DNA from: Myxococcales bacterium
Lineage (GTDB): Bacteria; Myxococcota_A; Polyangia; Palsa-1104
Direction: 5' to 3'
Length of the DNA: 64,000 bases
Assembly: GCA_003170275.1 (NCBI GenBank)
Contig: PNAM01000106.1
Span: 160,052 to 224,051, forward strand
Of this stretch, positions 23,987-36,396 are shown in pieces (the first letter of the stretch is position 1; each line of letters starts with the position of its first letter). The notes beneath the pieces are model-generated. The model saw only the letters and a list, made by a program, of their open reading frames with translations, did no database searches and was not told the DNA's origin. The position numbers and the translations under genes are program-made.

Positions 23987-24634
23987 ATGGAGCGAACGGT
24001 GCTGTACGGTTTCGGGCAGTCGTCGGCTTCGTGGCGCGTGCGGTGGGCGTTGGCGGTAAAGGGGATCGCGTTCGAGCTGGCGGTGGTCGATCTGGGGAAG
24101 GATGCGCAGCGCAGCGCGGAGCATCTGGCGCGCAATCCGATCGGCCGGGTGCCGGTGCTGGTGATCGATGGGCACGCGCTCGCCGAGTCGGTGGCGATCT
24201 TCGAGTACCTGGAGGAGACGCGGCCAGCGCCGGCGTTGTATCCGCACGAGGCGTTTGCGCGGGCGCGGGTGCGGCAGGTGGTGGAGACGGTGAATGCGGC
24301 GATTCAGCCGTTTCAGAATACGCGCGCGTTCGAGCGCGCGGGTGCCGATGCAGCGACGCAGAAGGCCTACGCGCACCACTTCAATGAGCAGGGAATGGTG
24401 GCGCTCGAAGGGCTGCTGGGCGAGATCGCGCGCGAGCACGGCGGCCGATTTGCCGTCGGCGATGCGCTGACTGCGGCGGACTTGTTCTTGGTGCCGCAGG
24501 TGGCCGGCGCGCGCCGCTTCGGCGTCGACGTGCAGCGCTTTTCGCGCGTGCTCGCGGTCGAAGCGGCGGCCATGGCGACCGCGCAGGCCGCCGACGCTCG
24601 CCCCGAAAACCAGGCCGACGCGCCGAAGAAATAA
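23987..24634 (+). CDS. Zeta-class glutathione S-transferase-like (maleylacetoacetate isomerase family)
   Basis: A 215-residue protein with a thioredoxin-fold N-terminal domain (residues 1-82) and an all-helical C-terminal domain. SSASWRVRWALAVKGI corresponds to the zeta-class active-site motif, usually SSCS-R, so the Cys is replaced by Ala here. NPIGRVPVL (cis-Pro), LAESVAIFEYLEET (glutathione contact) and FLVPQVAGARRFGVD agree with the family. It may isomerise maleylacetoacetate in Tyr catabolism or act as a general GST. No hmgA or fahA is adjacent. Confidence 0.85.
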   Translation: MERTVLYGFGQSSASWRVRWALAVKGIAFELAVVDLGKDAQRSAEHLARNPIGRVPVLVIDGHALAESVAIFEYLEETRPAPALYPHEAFARARVRQVVETVNAAIQPFQNTRAFERAGADAATQKAYAHHFNEQGMVALEGLLGEIAREHGGRFAVGDALTAADLFLVPQVAGARRFGVDVQRFSRVLAVEAAAMATAQAADARPENQADAPKK

Positions 24635-24762
24635 CCGCAGGTCGGCATTCGATCGGGCCCCGCCCGGCAACCCTTGCGGAACCTGTGCCGGTGCTTACGT
24701 CCCGGATCAGTCGAATCTCAGCCTCCTCGACGGAATCGCCTCCGAGGCGATGGGAGCTTGCC

Positions 24763-26163
24763 ATGTCGCACCTTCAACGCTGTGCCGTGATCTTTTTCTG
24801 CGCCTCGCTGGCGGGGTGCGGGGCCCCGGCCGCCGGCGGCGGATCCGATTCCGGCGAATCGTTCGACGGCGGGATTCCCAACCTGTCGGCCCTCGTGCCG
24901 AGCGTCGACTTCACGAGCCCGCTGGCCGGTGCCACAGGCGTGCCGATCAACAGCAGAGTCGCTGCAACGTTTACCGAAGCGATGGACCCGGCGTCCGTCA
25001 CCGATCTGACCTTCACGCTCTCTGGCCCCAATGCAGCGGCGGTAGCGGGCGTGGTCGACTACGCCGGTGCGACGGCCATCCTGGTCCCGGCGAGCAATCT
25101 CGCGGCAAACACGGTCTTTCAGGCAACCATCGCGGGCAGCACCAAGGACTTCGCCGGCACGACGTTGGGAACCGACTTCACCTGGACGTTCACGACCGGT
25201 TCGATCGCAGATGCGACTGCCCCCACCGTGACCGCTACGACGCCGCTCAATGCCGCGACCGCGGTGGCGACCCAGGCGAGCCTGACGGCCACCTTCTCGA
25301 AGGCCATGGACCCGCTCACCCTCACCGCGGCGACCTTCACCGTGATCGGGCCCGGCGCCGCTGCCATCATGGGAAACGTCGACTATGACCCGGCGACCAA
25401 GACTGCGACCTTCAATCCGACCGGCAACCTCCCTGCAAACAGCCTCATCACCGGAACGATCAACGTCGGCGCCAAGGACCTCACGGGAAATGCGTTGGCC
25501 GGCAACTCGCAGTGGAGCTTCACGACCAGCGCCGACGGAGCGCTGCCGTCGGTGGCGCTCGGCAAGGCCAGCTCGTTTGCGATCCTCGCCGGCTCGACCG
25601 TCACCAGCCAGGGTCCCACCCTCGTCAACGGGATGCTCGGGTTGAGCCCGGGCACCGCGCTGACTGGATTTCCGCCCGGCAAGGTGAATGGCGCGATTCA
25701 CCTGGGCGACCCTTCTGCGGCCATGGCGAAGCTCGCGCTCACCACCGCCTACAACGACGCCGCGGGACGGTCGACCGCACCCATCACGGTGTCCGGCAAC
25801 CTGGGAGGGCAGACGCTCGCGCCCGGGCTCTACAAATCGACCTCGTCGCTGGCGATCTCTTCGGGGGATCTCACGCTCGACGGCAAAGGCGATTCGAACG
25901 CAACGTTCATCTTCCAGATGGCCTCGACGTTGACCACGACCAGCGGGCGGAAGGTCATCCTGAGCGGCGGGGCGAAGGCGGCCAACATCTTCTGGCAGGT
26001 CGGCACCTCGGCGACGCTGGGCACGAGCTCGGTGTTCAAAGGGAACCTGCTGGCCGATCAATCCATCACGGTGACGACGGGCGCGACGCTCGAGGGCCGT
26101 GCGTTGACGCGGATCGGCGCAGTCACGCTCGACTCGAACACGGTGACCGTGCCCGCCCCGTAG
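24763..26163 (+). CDS. Lipoprotein with two Ig-like domains and a DUF3494 ice-binding-like domain
   Basis: A 466-residue protein from ATG 24763 (GGGAG 6 bp upstream) with lipobox FFCASLAGC. Residues ~45-145 and ~155-255 are Big_5-type Ig-like repeats (SPLAGATGVPINSRVAATF / TPLNAATAVATQASLTATF ... TFTEAMDP / TFSKAMDP). Residues ~260-466 show the DUF3494 pattern: LGKASSFAILAGSTVTSQG, LAPGLYKSTSSLAISSGDLTLDG, ATFIFQMASTL and IFWQVGTSATLGTSSVFKGNLLA. DUF3494 proteins form a beta-solenoid, and many bind ice; others act as adhesins. The Ig-like modules suggest surface display. Confidence 0.9.
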   Translation: MSHLQRCAVIFFCASLAGCGAPAAGGGSDSGESFDGGIPNLSALVPSVDFTSPLAGATGVPINSRVAATFTEAMDPASVTDLTFTLSGPNAAAVAGVVDYAGATAILVPASNLAANTVFQATIAGSTKDFAGTTLGTDFTWTFTTGSIADATAPTVTATTPLNAATAVATQASLTATFSKAMDPLTLTAATFTVIGPGAAAIMGNVDYDPATKTATFNPTGNLPANSLITGTINVGAKDLTGNALAGNSQWSFTTSADGALPSVALGKASSFAILAGSTVTSQGPTLVNGMLGLSPGTALTGFPPGKVNGAIHLGDPSAAMAKLALTTAYNDAAGRSTAPITVSGNLGGQTLAPGLYKSTSSLAISSGDLTLDGKGDSNATFIFQMASTLTTTSGRKVILSGGAKAANIFWQVGTSATLGTSSVFKGNLLADQSITVTTGATLEGRALTRIGAVTLDSNTVTVPAP

Positions 26164-26168
26164 CGTGG

Positions 26169-28388
26169 CTACGGACAGGTGCCGGGCAGTGTCGCGACCC
26201 ACGCGGCGATCAGGTCGGCGCCGGCGGTGTCGGCGGTGGTCGAGGGGAGCTGCGGCATCTTGATCTCGGGCTCCGTCGAGCGCATGCGGAACAACACGAT
26301 CGATTCGTCGGGCTTGCCGGGGACGATGTCGTACAGGAGCTGGCCCGCGCCGGGGCCGGCGGCGTTGGGCGAGCGGCAGATGCCGAGGTCGATCGCCAGC
26401 GTGGTCTCGAGGTTGAGGCGCAGCGACGTCGACGAGGCTGCGCCGCCGGCGGCGTGGCAGTGCGCGCAGTTGGCTTCGAGGTACGATCGCGCGCGGGTCT
26501 CGAGCGGGTCGGTGCCCGCCGGATCGGACAGGCGATCGAGCGTGGCGACCGGCGGCAGCGGGCGATCGAAGGCGCCGAGCGCGGCCAGATGCTCCAGCTG
26601 GTTCTCCGGACCAAGGGGTGACCCATAGTCGAACGCGCGGTTGAGCTGGCGCGTGCGTGGGCCGAGCGGCACCGAGACGCGGCTCTGCGCGTGGCAGGTC
26701 TTGCACTGGTCGCTCGACGGCACGCGGTAGTCGAGCGAAATGGTCTGGCCGCTCGCGTCGAGGTGCGTGACCGCGAGCGTGCGGCCGGGCACCAGGCGGG
26801 TGGCCTCGGTCTGCGCGTCGTCCCACAGATAGGTGTAGAGGGTCCACTCGCCGTCGCGAAACACCTCCAGTCGGGTCTCGAGCAGGCGCCGCCCGGCCGA
26901 CGGCGTGCGCGCGTCCAGGTCGAAGTAGAAGGTCTTGATCAGCACCGTCCCGTCGGGAAACTGCCAGCGCCCGGTGGCATCGAAGGCGATCTTGCCGCCC
27001 GGCGGCAACACCAGGAAGCGCAGCTTGGCCGCCCCGTCGGCGAACAGCGCCGCGTTGACGTCGAACGGGACCACGCCGGCCGCCGGCAGCTGCAGCGCGG
27101 GCGCACCAGCGAAATAGTGATACGCGCTCAGCTGATCGAGCGGCTGAAAGGTGCGCGCGGGCGGCGTCGCCTGCGGAAAGTCGTTGGGCAGCCGCGGCAG
27201 CGAGACGCCTACGCAGGCGAACGGCGCCGGATCGGTGGTCGAGTGCTGGTAGCCGTTCTGGAAGTCGAGGTCGCGAAAGCTGGCGTCGCCGTTCGCAGCG
27301 AAACAGTTGCGCGCAGAATCCGGCTTGACCGCGCCGTCCCACAAGATCTGCTCGGCTTGATCGCCGCCGGGCGTCACCACCGCCAGCAGCGTCGCGGCGA
27401 TGTCGTGCGGATCGGTGCCGTTGCCGGCGAGGTGGTTGTCGTGAAGGTAGTTGCCCTCGGGATAGGGCTCGTAGTCGGGATCGTCGGTGGCGTTGCCGGT
27501 GATGAGGTAGCTGAGCACCCCGAGGCCGATCGACTCGTTGCGATCGATCCGGTTGTCGTGGATCTCGTTGTCGTCGGAGGCCAGCACCAACACGCCGGTG
27601 CCGCGCGGCAGCCCGCTGACGATGCTGCCCGGCGCGGCGAACGATTCGCCGTTGTTGTCGGCGATCAGGTTGTCGTGCACGTCGACGCGGCGGCAGTTCT
27701 TCTGCGGCAGGTTGGGCAGGTTGAGCACCAGGATGCCGGCGGTGTTGTCGTGCGCGAAGTTGCCGTACACGTCGGCGTCGACCGAGTTCTCGATCTCGAT
27801 GCCGGCGACATTGCGCAGGACCTCGGAGTCGCGCACCACGATGCGGCTCGACTGGCCGACGTAGATGCCGGCGTCGGACGCGTAGCTCACTCGGCAGCGG
27901 TCGATCACCACCTCGCTCGACTCGGTCGGATACAAGCCGTAGGCGCCGTTGGCCGGAGAGCGGCCCGCGTCCCAGGTGATCTGCACCTCGCGCAAGGTGA
28001 CGCCGGTCGACTTGGAGATGCGCACCGCGTCGCCGGCGGTGTTCTTTATGGTGAGCGCCCACAGGCGGAAGCCGTCGGCGCTCACGCTCAGGCCGTTGGC
28101 GCCGCGCAACTGGCCGGCGAAGTCGAGGACCGTGCCGCCGCGCAACGAGCCGCGCACCTCGACGTCGGCGGTGGTCAGCGCGAGCTCATCGTGCAGCTGG
28201 TAGGTGCCGGGGCGCAGGCAGATCCGCGCGCCCGGTTGAGCGTCACCGAACGCGGTCTGGATCGTGTCGTGGTTTTGATCGGCGTCCGCGGCGGGCGTCA
28301 GCACCACCGTGCAGTCGCCGAACCCGTCCGCATCTCCACAACCCGCCGCGACCAGCGCGCACGAGACCAGCAAGCCCCTCATCCTCAT
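26169..28388 (-). CDS. Beta-helix/diheme cytochrome c fusion lipoprotein
   Basis: A 739-residue protein with lipobox VSCALVAAGC. The N-terminal half (about residues 25-400) is a right-handed parallel beta-helix with many N-rich turns (VDVHDNLIADNNGES, NEIHDNRIDRNES). The C-terminal half (~420-739) carries two haem-binding motifs, CKTCH and CAHCH, in a region like the SO_2930/HNE_0200-type cytochromes. I recall these domains as separate neighbouring genes in other bacteria (the SO_2929-SO_2930 arrangement); here they are one chain. Likely an exported redox protein. It runs convergent to the ice-binding-like gene. Confidence 0.88.
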   Translation of the reverse strand: MRMRGLLVSCALVAAGCGDADGFGDCTVVLTPAADADQNHDTIQTAFGDAQPGARICLRPGTYQLHDELALTTADVEVRGSLRGGTVLDFAGQLRGANGLSVSADGFRLWALTIKNTAGDAVRISKSTGVTLREVQITWDAGRSPANGAYGLYPTESSEVVIDRCRVSYASDAGIYVGQSSRIVVRDSEVLRNVAGIEIENSVDADVYGNFAHDNTAGILVLNLPNLPQKNCRRVDVHDNLIADNNGESFAAPGSIVSGLPRGTGVLVLASDDNEIHDNRIDRNESIGLGVLSYLITGNATDDPDYEPYPEGNYLHDNHLAGNGTDPHDIAATLLAVVTPGGDQAEQILWDGAVKPDSARNCFAANGDASFRDLDFQNGYQHSTTDPAPFACVGVSLPRLPNDFPQATPPARTFQPLDQLSAYHYFAGAPALQLPAAGVVPFDVNAALFADGAAKLRFLVLPPGGKIAFDATGRWQFPDGTVLIKTFYFDLDARTPSAGRRLLETRLEVFRDGEWTLYTYLWDDAQTEATRLVPGRTLAVTHLDASGQTISLDYRVPSSDQCKTCHAQSRVSVPLGPRTRQLNRAFDYGSPLGPENQLEHLAALGAFDRPLPPVATLDRLSDPAGTDPLETRARSYLEANCAHCHAAGGAASSTSLRLNLETTLAIDLGICRSPNAAGPGAGQLLYDIVPGKPDESIVLFRMRSTEPEIKMPQLPSTTADTAGADLIAAWVATLPGTCP

Positions 28389-28402
28389 GGGGCGGACTAT
28401 AC

Positions 28403-30016
28403 CTACTCGTAGTGCAGGATGGTGCCGAGGTCGCCGACCACGTAGACGTCGCCGGCCGACGAGCCCCACACGCCGAACAGATCCGCGGTGGCAGCCAGCG
28501 TCACCGTCGACCACGTTCCGTCGTAGTGCAAGAGCACGCCGCCGTCGCCGACCGCGTAGACGTCGTTGGCGCCCGAGCCCCACACCGACCACAGATCGGT
28601 CGAGATCGGGCAGGTCATGGAGGTCCAGGTGCCGGAGCCGGTCGAGTGCAGGATGGTGCCGCTGCGGCCGACCGCGAAGACGTCGGTCGCCGACGAGCCC
28701 CATACGCCGCGCAGGCTGTTCGTGGTGTTGCTCTTCTCGACGGTCCACGCGCCGTTGGTCAGGTGCACGATGGTGCCCACTCCGCCGACGGCGAACAGGT
28801 TGCTCATGGCCGAGCCCCACGCCCCGTTGAGCACGTTGATGGTGTTGCTAGTCTGCGGCTGCCACGCGCCGCCGCCGCCGGTGGCCACGTAGCCCCAGAT
28901 CTGTCCGCTCTCACCGACGGCGACCGCGCCGCTCGCGTCGGCCCAGCCGCCGAACAGGCTCTTGGTGGCGGTGGTCACCGGGTCGAGGGCGAACGCGCCG
29001 CCGTTGGTGGCGCGCGCGATCGTGCCGTTCTGACCGAACGCGTAGACGTCGCTGCCCGAGCCGGTCACCCACCACAATAGATTGGTGGTCGGGCTGGTCA
29101 GCGGCGTCCAGGTGCCGTCACCGCTCGAGCGCAAGATGCCCCCCGAGGCGCCCACCGCCCAGACCTTGCCCGACACGCCCCACACCGACGAGAGCCGCGC
29201 GGAGGATCCGGTGCTCTCGTCGTTCCACACGTGGCCGTCGCCGGTGCCGGTGAGGGTGCTGGCGAGCACGCCGACCTGGATCAGCGCCGACAGCGCGCCC
29301 GAGTGATCGGGCGTGAGCTGCACGCTGATCGTGCAGGTCTTGCCAGCGGCCAGCGTGTGGCCGGCGCAGTCGTCGGAGAGGATGGTGAACGCGGTGGGGC
29401 GCGTGCCGCCCAGCTGGGCGACGGGCAGGGCGACGGACTTGCTCATGCCGGTGTTCTTGACGGTGAACGGGTGATCGTCGCCCGCGTCGCCGACATTGGC
29501 GTGGCCGAAGTCCTGGCTCGGCGGCGTGATCACCAGGTTGTCGGGCGAGAGCCCGCGGCCGCTGACCGCTGCGCTGACCGCGCCGCCGGCGGTCGCCGAG
29601 ATGCCGATCAGCGCGTTGGCCGAGACCGCCAGCGTGGGCTTGAACAGCACGGTCACGTGGCACGAGGCGCCCGGCGCGAGCGCGGGGCAGTCGCTGGTCG
29701 CCGAAAAGTGCGCCGCGCCCGGCCCGTCGAGGCTGAGCATCGGCACGCCGCTCTTCTGCCCGCCGGAGTTGGTGATGGTCAGCAGCATCGGCGCGCTCGT
29801 CTGGCCGACCAGCAGGTCGCCGAAATCGAGCGCGGTCTGGTCGAGCGTGAGCTGCGCGTCGAGCGCCGGCGCACCGTCGCTGGTGGGCAGCGTCCCGGCG
29901 TCGTCGCCGTCGCTCCCGCCGCCGCCGATGCCGGGGTCGTCGGGCAGCCCGCCGGGATTGAAGGTGCAGCCGGTCGCGCACAACAGGCCGATGGAAAAAA
30001 CGCGAAGGAGGGTCAT
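28403..30016 (-). CDS. Lipoprotein with Ig-like domains and a beta-propeller
   Basis: A 537-residue protein from ATG 30016 with lipobox LCATGC. Residues ~55-250 hold two ASPM/Hydin-type (choice-of-anchor) Ig-like repeats (LDFGDLLVGQTSAPMLLTITNSG; DFGHANVGDAGDDHPFTVKNTG). Residues ~260-537 contain seven or so ~40-residue blades of the form L-x-x-V-W-G-(S)-x-D-V-(Y/F)-A-V-G-x-x-G-T-I-x-H, such as LRGVWGSSATDVFAVGRSGTILH. The propeller is probably an extracellular binding platform. It starts 14 bp before the beta-helix/cytochrome gene, so the two may be co-transcribed. Confidence 0.85.
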   Translation of the reverse strand: MTLLRVFSIGLLCATGCTFNPGGLPDDPGIGGGGSDGDDAGTLPTSDGAPALDAQLTLDQTALDFGDLLVGQTSAPMLLTITNSGGQKSGVPMLSLDGPGAAHFSATSDCPALAPGASCHVTVLFKPTLAVSANALIGISATAGGAVSAAVSGRGLSPDNLVITPPSQDFGHANVGDAGDDHPFTVKNTGMSKSVALPVAQLGGTRPTAFTILSDDCAGHTLAAGKTCTISVQLTPDHSGALSALIQVGVLASTLTGTGDGHVWNDESTGSSARLSSVWGVSGKVWAVGASGGILRSSGDGTWTPLTSPTTNLLWWVTGSGSDVYAFGQNGTIARATNGGAFALDPVTTATKSLFGGWADASGAVAVGESGQIWGYVATGGGGAWQPQTSNTINVLNGAWGSAMSNLFAVGGVGTIVHLTNGAWTVEKSNTTNSLRGVWGSSATDVFAVGRSGTILHSTGSGTWTSMTCPISTDLWSVWGSGANDVYAVGDGGVLLHYDGTWSTVTLAATADLFGVWGSSAGDVYVVGDLGTILHYE

Positions 30017-30212
30017 CAGTGCGGCGACACTTAGCAAGGGATACGCCATCCGCGCGCCCGTCGAAATGAGCGCTAACTAGCGGGAAATGGGTGCGGCGTA
30101 CGGGCTTCCGCTGTGACAAGTTGGCGCGATCGCCCGGACGCGATACACCTTCGGGATGACTTGCATCGCGCCTCGAAACGGCGAACGCTGACAAGCGCAT
30201 GAGCGCACGCGC

Positions 30213-31811
<1,599 letters not shown>

Positions 31812-31836
31812 AGCCGTGGTAGAACCTGTGGTGCGG

Positions 31837-33369
<1,533 letters not shown>

Positions 33370-33371
33370 CG

Positions 33372-34118
33372 CTAGAAGCGTTTGAGATCGGCGGCGGCGA
33401 ACGGCCGCCACTCGGGCGTCGCGAGCGGGAAGGCGGCGGCGAACCAGGGCGAGCCGTCGGCGGCCTTGAGCACGTGGAACTGCTGCGCCGGCATGTAGCT
33501 CTGGCCGAGCATCAGGTAGCGGCGCCCGTCGGCGGCGATGGCGACGTCGAGCACCAGGATCGCGTGACCGGGATAGCCGCCCTGGATGAGCACGTCGCCG
33601 GGCGCCGGCTCGCGCGCCGGCCCGAGCTCGGCGGCGAGCGAAGCGGTGCCGGCGTCGGCGAACACGCGCACCAGATATTTTTCGAAGCGGCGGCGGTCGG
33701 TGTCGTGCGCCGGCCAGGCGATCGCGCGCGGCTTGCCGGGATCGGGATGGAACGCGATCGCCGCGCCGGACGCGAACAGGTACTCGGCGCGCAGCCGCAT
33801 CACCGCGTCGGCGCACTGCTGCAGATCGCGCGTGCCCACGTCGAGATCGACCACCGCCAGGTGCACGTCCTGTCGCGCCTTGAGGCGTCCGTCGAACAGG
33901 TGCACCTGCGCGCCCGGCGGCAAGAGCGGCAGGTGACGCAGCCAATCGCCGAAGCTGCCCGGCGCCACCGCCATCCGCGTGGTCCCTGCCGGCGGCGCGA
34001 ACCGCTGCGCCAACTCCCCGCCGCTCGGCGCGCCGCTGCGCCACCGATAGCCGGGGCCGTCCGCCCGAGCGGGCGGGGCGTACCAGAGAAAGGCCAGGAG
34101 CAGCAGCGCGCGACGCAT
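33372..34118 (-). CDS. DUF4846 family secreted protein
   Basis: A 248-residue protein with a signal peptide (MRRALLLLAFLWYAPPARA). The family pattern is strong: APGSFGDWLRHLPLLPPGAQV, QQCADAVMRLRAEYLFASG, FHPDPGKPRAIAWP, GDVLIQGGYPGHAILVLDVA and MLGQSYMPAQQFHVL. DUF4846 proteins are exported and of unknown biochemical function; conserved Cys, Asp and His positions suggest an enzyme. It is convergent with the NtrC gene, with a 2-bp gap. Confidence 0.88.
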   Translation of the reverse strand: MRRALLLLAFLWYAPPARADGPGYRWRSGAPSGGELAQRFAPPAGTTRMAVAPGSFGDWLRHLPLLPPGAQVHLFDGRLKARQDVHLAVVDLDVGTRDLQQCADAVMRLRAEYLFASGAAIAFHPDPGKPRAIAWPAHDTDRRRFEKYLVRVFADAGTASLAAELGPAREPAPGDVLIQGGYPGHAILVLDVAIAADGRRYLMLGQSYMPAQQFHVLKAADGSPWFAAAFPLATPEWRPFAAADLKRF

Positions 34119-34162
34119 CCCTCGTTATACGAAAATCGGAGACCTGGCCTCCGATCCTCTCG

Positions 34163-34384
34163 TCATTTCGGAGGTAGGGACTTGTCGTTGACCAGGGCCC
34201 ACAGCGCCGACGGGTCCGCCGTGTACTTGCGGATGGCCCCTTCCAGGTCGCGCAGGATGCGCTGCCCCGGGCCGGTGCGGAACACGTAGACCAGCCCGAC
34301 GGCCAGGGCCCACATGGGGTTGGGTCCGGCCCGGTCCTGCACCAGCTCCACCGGCTCCCGTCGCCAGGGCATCAGCTTGCTCAT
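34163..34384 (-). CDS. Small hypothetical protein
   Basis: A 73-residue reading from ATG 34384; in-frame ATGs at 34393, 34438 and 34441 are alternatives. It contains one modestly hydrophobic segment (NPMWALAVGLVYVFRTG) and a basic, helical C-terminus (RILRDLEGAIRKYTADPSALWALV). The open frame and codon pattern look coding, and no competing frame is better. Not recognised. The 34119-34162 gap holds nothing I can assign. Confidence 0.45.
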   Translation of the reverse strand: MSKLMPWRREPVELVQDRAGPNPMWALAVGLVYVFRTGPGQRILRDLEGAIRKYTADPSALWALVNDKSLPPK

Positions 34385-34513
34385 GCCAGACATGTAAGCA
34401 CGGTTTGGACCGGGATCCGGACGGCACGGTGTCTGCATCACTGTATGAATAGCCCCGATCCACGGGCCGGAGGCCTCTGCCGGCGCGTTCTACACGGGGA
34501 GCTGAAAGGAAAC

Positions 34514-34876
34514 ATGCGGGTTTTGTTCCTCATCGCTTGTGTCAGCCTGTTCTCTTCGCTCGGCCTGGCGAGCGAGGCCGAGTTGCGCGCCGTTCGCGCG
34601 GCCAAACCGCGACCGTCGTTGCGCCTGATCGATCTGCCTCACGAGCTGCCGCGCCAGCCGCAGCACGTCACCTGGGCCCGCGCGTTCGACGCGCCGGCGC
34701 CCCTCGCGTCCGATGCGCAGCTGCGTTACGACGACATGACCCGCACCGCCGAGCACACGGTGGTCTCGGCGCTCGAGAGCGCGCAACACCTCGGTAACCA
34801 CTACCGCACGTGGCTGTGGGTGACGCCGCTGTTCGGCGCGGTGAACGGCGCCGCGCTTCGTTTCGATATCCGCTAA
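34514..34876 (+). CDS. Small exported protein
   Basis: A 120-residue protein from ATG 34514 with GAAAGGA upstream (34505-34511) and a signal peptide (MRVLFLIACVSLFSSLGLAS). The mature part is basic, then carries a helical stretch (RTAEHTVVSALESAQHLGNHYRTW) and ends in a short hydrophobic strand (WLWVTPLFGAVNGAALRFDIR). No family is recognised. It precedes the DUF4403 lipoprotein gene by 27 bp on the same strand. Confidence 0.6.
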   Translation: MRVLFLIACVSLFSSLGLASEAELRAVRAAKPRPSLRLIDLPHELPRQPQHVTWARAFDAPAPLASDAQLRYDDMTRTAEHTVVSALESAQHLGNHYRTWLWVTPLFGAVNGAALRFDIR

Positions 34877-34903
34877 TTCTCCCCGCTCCCGTACACTCGG
34901 CGA

Positions 34904-36286
34904 ATGGCCAGGCGCGCAGCGATCCTCTTGTCGTCGTGCGCGTCCGTCGCGCTCGGATGCGCGCCGACCATTCCGGCGCACACCGCGCACGTGCCGCCGT
35001 TCGTGGACGACGTGCGCCCGCCGCGCTCGACGGCGTTCCTGCGCGCCGACGTGCCGCTCGATGGGTTGGCCGCCGCGCTCGAGAGCGTCGTGCCGGCGCG
35101 CAGCGACGGGAGCAGGGAGATCTCGGTCGGCATGTTGGGAACGGTCGTCGCGCGCTGGGCGCTGACACGCCAGCCGGTGAGCGCACGCGCGACGCCCGAC
35201 GGCCTGGAGGTCGGGTTCGTGTCGCGCGGCGAGGTCAGCATCGTCGGCGGCCTCATCCGCTGCCGCTCCGACGACGCCGGAGTCGCCGTTTCGGTCTCGG
35301 CGCGGCCGGCGCTCGATCCCGGTGGGTGGGTGAGCCTGGTCGCTCCCCGGGTGAGCGCCCGCCCGTTTGGCGAGCTGCGCTGCGCGGGCGTCGAGTTTCC
35401 GATCGGGCGCGTGCTCGAGCTGGCGATCGCTCCGATCGGCCGCGGCGTCGAGGAGCTGATCGGGCAACTGCGACTGCCGCTGGCGCCGCTGGTGCGTTGG
35501 GGGCTCTCCGAGCTGGCCCACCCGCGCGCGCTCGATGTGGCGGGCCACCAGGCGTGTCTCGATCTCGATCCCGACGCGTTGGTGCTGTCGCCGGTCGGCG
35601 GCAACGGCGGGACGCAGCTCGCGCTCGAGCTGGGCGCGCAGGTCGCACCGCGCGTGTCGCTCGGGCCGTGTGCGAAGACGCCCGCGCCGCCGCGCGCGCT
35701 CGGCCCGATCCTGGTGCGCGAGCAGGCGCTCGCCGATCAGTATCACGTCGACGTCGCGGTCACGGTGCCGTACGAAGAGGTCGAGCGTCACCTGCGCCCG
35801 CTCGTCGAGGGACACACGTTCGGTGATGGCGATCAGCGCATCGTCGTGAGGCGCGTCGAGCTCGGCGATGCGAACGGGCGCGTGCTGGCGCGCGTCGAGG
35901 TGGCGGGCGCGCTCAAGGGCACGCTGTACCTGTGGGGCACGCCGCGCGTCGTCGCGCGGAATGGAGCGCTCGTGCTCGAGGTGCCCGAGCTGCAAGTCGC
36001 CGTCGAGAGCCGCGACGCGATCACGCACCTGCGCCTGTGGATGTGGAAGCTGCTCGACGGCGGGCTGCAGCCGGCGCTGCGTCGCAGCCTGTCGCTGCCG
36101 ATCGCCGATCGTCTCGAGACCATACGCCGCTCGCTCGATCGCACGATCACGTTGGTGGACGGATCGCCGTCGCTGCTGTTGCATTCGCACTTGTCGCTGA
36201 TCGTACCGGGCACGGTCGACTCCCGGCCGGGCGCCCTGGTGGCCCACGGGCAGCTGATCGGCCGCGCGGAGCTCGAGCTTCGATAA
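34904..36286 (+). CDS. DUF4403 lipoprotein
   Basis: A 460-residue protein with lipobox SSCASVALGC. Long alternating beta-strand regions and the DUF4403 layout are visible: an N-terminal domain with IGRGVEELIGQLRLPLAPLVR (amphipathic helix), a second repeat with VPYEEVERHLRPLVEGHTF, and the C-terminal helix LWMWKLLDGGLQPALRRSL. Such proteins are exported and resemble lipid-binding (BPI/TULIP-like) folds, but their biochemical role is not established. There is no obvious operon partner. Confidence 0.82.
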   Translation: MARRAAILLSSCASVALGCAPTIPAHTAHVPPFVDDVRPPRSTAFLRADVPLDGLAAALESVVPARSDGSREISVGMLGTVVARWALTRQPVSARATPDGLEVGFVSRGEVSIVGGLIRCRSDDAGVAVSVSARPALDPGGWVSLVAPRVSARPFGELRCAGVEFPIGRVLELAIAPIGRGVEELIGQLRLPLAPLVRWGLSELAHPRALDVAGHQACLDLDPDALVLSPVGGNGGTQLALELGAQVAPRVSLGPCAKTPAPPRALGPILVREQALADQYHVDVAVTVPYEEVERHLRPLVEGHTFGDGDQRIVVRRVELGDANGRVLARVEVAGALKGTLYLWGTPRVVARNGALVLEVPELQVAVESRDAITHLRLWMWKLLDGGLQPALRRSLSLPIADRLETIRRSLDRTITLVDGSPSLLLHSHLSLIVPGTVDSRPGALVAHGQLIGRAELELR

Positions 36287-36396
36287 CTGCGGCGCGCGCC
36301 TTGGCATGGCTCTGCGCGGCCTACCTTCTCGAGAGCAACGGGCAGCGCGCGGAATGAATCGCGCGAAACCACGTTGAGGAATCAAGGAGGACTGAG

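Noticed and set aside
26169..28820. Longer version (883 codons) of the beta-helix/cytochrome protein
   Set aside because: The signal peptide and lipobox begin at 28388; the upstream extension is antisense to the propeller repeats and lacks a start signal.
28430..29100. Repeated ~120-bp units suggesting a DNA repeat array
   Set aside because: They correspond to the blades of the beta-propeller in the coding frame.
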